A model generated the notes under the pieces. It made no database searches, was not told the DNA's origin, and saw only the letters and a program-made list of their open reading frames with translations. Source: Flavobacterium dauae (lineage in GTDB: Bacteria; Bacteroidota; Bacteroidia; Flavobacteriales; Flavobacteriaceae). Taken from it: 64,000 nt of DNA. The translations under genes were made by a program, and so were the position numbers. Below are positions 62,891 to 64,000 of this stretch, in pieces; within the stretch, counting starts at the first letter, position 1, and every line of letters starts with the position of its first letter. The stretch lies in NCBI RefSeq assembly GCF_004151275.2, contig NZ_CP130821.1, positions 2,046,001 through 2,110,000 of the forward strand, in the 5' to 3' direction.

Positions 62891-64000
62891 ATGAAAATTA
62901 TAAAGTTTGGCGGAAAATCATTGGCAACGCTGCACAAAAACGCCCATTTATTCCAAATCATAGAAAAAAACTTGAATTTATCGGCACTGATTATTGTGGT
63001 TTCGGCAATAGGAAACACAACCGATTTATTGTTAGAATTATTACAAAAAGCGAAAAATCAACTTCCTTATAATGATACGTTAGAAGAATTAAAGAGATTG
63101 AATTTTTATCCAAAAATTGATACCGAAGAGCATTTTAAGTTGATAGAAAACATTTTGCAAGGCGTTTCGCTTATTCAGGATTTTAGTCCAAAAGTACAAG
63201 ATTTGTTAGTTGCACAAGGCGAATTAATCAGTTCAAAAGTAGTAACTCAGCTTCTTTTAAATCAAAATTTACAGGCAACTTTCCTAAACAGTACACAGCT
63301 AATTAAAACCGATGCTTATTTTACAGCAGCAAACGTAAACGAAACATTGACCGAAATCGAAATTCAAGACTTTTTACAGAGATATTCAAACAACAAATTG
63401 ATTGTTTTAGGCGGATTTATTGGAAGTACGACAGAAAACGAAATCACAACTTTAGGAAGAAACGGAAGCAATCTTACCGCTGCATTATTCGCGAAATACG
63501 CAAATGCCGAAGAATTTTTAAACTTTACGCACGTTGACGGAATTTACACCGCAAATCCGGAATGGGTAGCTTCTGCCAAACGAATTGAACAATTAAATTA
63601 CAGCGAAGCTAACGAATTAGCAACTTTTGGAGCGTCAATTCTTCATGCAAAAACCATTGTTCCGTTAATTGAAAAGAAAATTCCTTTACGAATTTTAAAT
63701 ACCTTGAATCCTGAAAGCACGGGAACATTAATTTCTGCCGAACCAACGCCAAACGGAGTAAAATCGTTAACGGTTCTTCAAAATGTTGCCTTAATTAATT
63801 TTCATGGAAAGGGTTTGTTTGGAAAAGTAGGTGTCGATGCTCGAATTTTCAATGCGTTGGCAAAAAACAACATCAGCGTAAGCGTTATTTCTCAAGGTTC
63901 GTCTGAACGCGGATTGGGATTTGTTGTAAATGATACTGAAGCTACTGTTGCAAAAGAACTTTTAGAACAAGAATTTCAGCACGATTTTTATACAAAAGAT
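62891..64000 (+). CDS. thrA: Aspartate kinase, probably fused to homoserine dehydrogenase (partial, 3' end outside window)
   Basis: The frame starts at the ATG at 62891 and stays open to the window edge (370 codons). The kinase signature KFGGKSLA opens the protein; FTHVDGIYTANPE and FGASILHAKTIVPL are conserved kinase parts. The last 100 residues are an ACT-type regulatory domain (ALINFHGKGLFGKVG, VSVISQGSSERGLGF). In Flavobacteria this gene is usually a bifunctional aspartokinase/homoserine dehydrogenase; the second domain is outside the window. It supplies homoserine for MetX. Confidence 0.88.
   Translation, partial: MKIIKFGGKSLATLHKNAHLFQIIEKNLNLSALIIVVSAIGNTTDLLLELLQKAKNQLPYNDTLEELKRLNFYPKIDTEEHFKLIENILQGVSLIQDFSPKVQDLLVAQGELISSKVVTQLLLNQNLQATFLNSTQLIKTDAYFTAANVNETLTEIEIQDFLQRYSNNKLIVLGGFIGSTTENEITTLGRNGSNLTAALFAKYANAEEFLNFTHVDGIYTANPEWVASAKRIEQLNYSEANELATFGASILHAKTIVPLIEKKIPLRILNTLNPESTGTLISAEPTPNGVKSLTVLQNVALINFHGKGLFGKVGVDARIFNALAKNNISVSVISQGSSERGLGFVVNDTEATVAKELLEQEFQHDFYTKD

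Overview
The window comes from an AT-rich chromosome of the phylum Bacteroidota, most likely family Flavobacteriaceae (a Flavobacterium/Myroides-like genome). The evidence is two giant adhesins of the type IX secretion system (one carries a visible type B sorting domain), promoters of the Bacteroidota form TTG-N19-TAnnTTTG, almost no Shine-Dalgarno sequences, a DnaE with a fused proofreading exonuclease, an S16 protein with a long C-terminal tail, and OmpA proteins with thrombospondin type 3 repeats. No rRNA, CRISPR array, prophage or complete insertion sequence is visible.

Layout. 1-8953: two tandem giant adhesin genes on the minus strand (the first cut by the window edge) that share about 2.3 kb of apparently identical DNA. 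9194-19855: housekeeping genes (folE, a four-helix bundle protein, cysS, yidD, lgt), an OmpA lipoprotein, a metallo-beta-lactamase-fold hydrolase, a META-domain lipoprotein, a ferredoxin divergent from an acyl-CoA reductase, two unknown secreted proteins and superoxide dismutase. 20267-29025: an AddA-like helicase-nuclease and an AddB-like nuclease separated by kbl and a major OmpA porin. 29022-36914: a hydrolase, a HugZ-like flavin protein, a cyclase-family enzyme, hemW-ruvC and several envelope proteins. 37000-44588: a co-directional copper island (multicopper oxidase, DUF3347 protein, metal-binding chaperone, CopA ATPase, an HsdR_N-type nuclease-like protein and an HMA-AraC regulator). 44676-46399: tandem paralogues of an orphan TonB C-terminal-domain protein. 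47047-51989: a TolC-HlyD-MFS efflux operon with a divergent AraC regulator. 52109-52453: three identical tRNA-Asp genes. 52651-58213: trxA, dnaE and a lipoprotein. 58436-60267: rpsP-rimM-trmN6. 60425-64000: a methionine biosynthesis operon (metY, metX, thrA).

The most interesting element is the leader of the methionine operon. A strong promoter is followed by a 20-codon reading frame with five Met codons in a six-codon stretch, then mutually exclusive antiterminator and terminator hairpins. This is a textbook ribosome-mediated attenuator, here for methionine rather than a SAM riboswitch. Other items worth a second look are the near-identical adhesin pair, a 125-140 bp intergenic repeat present twice, REP-like palindromes, paired hairpins in the rpsP leader, the HsdR_N gene inside the copper island and the two-domain TonB-like paralogues. 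Base identities and start choices were judged by eye; no alignments or searches were run.
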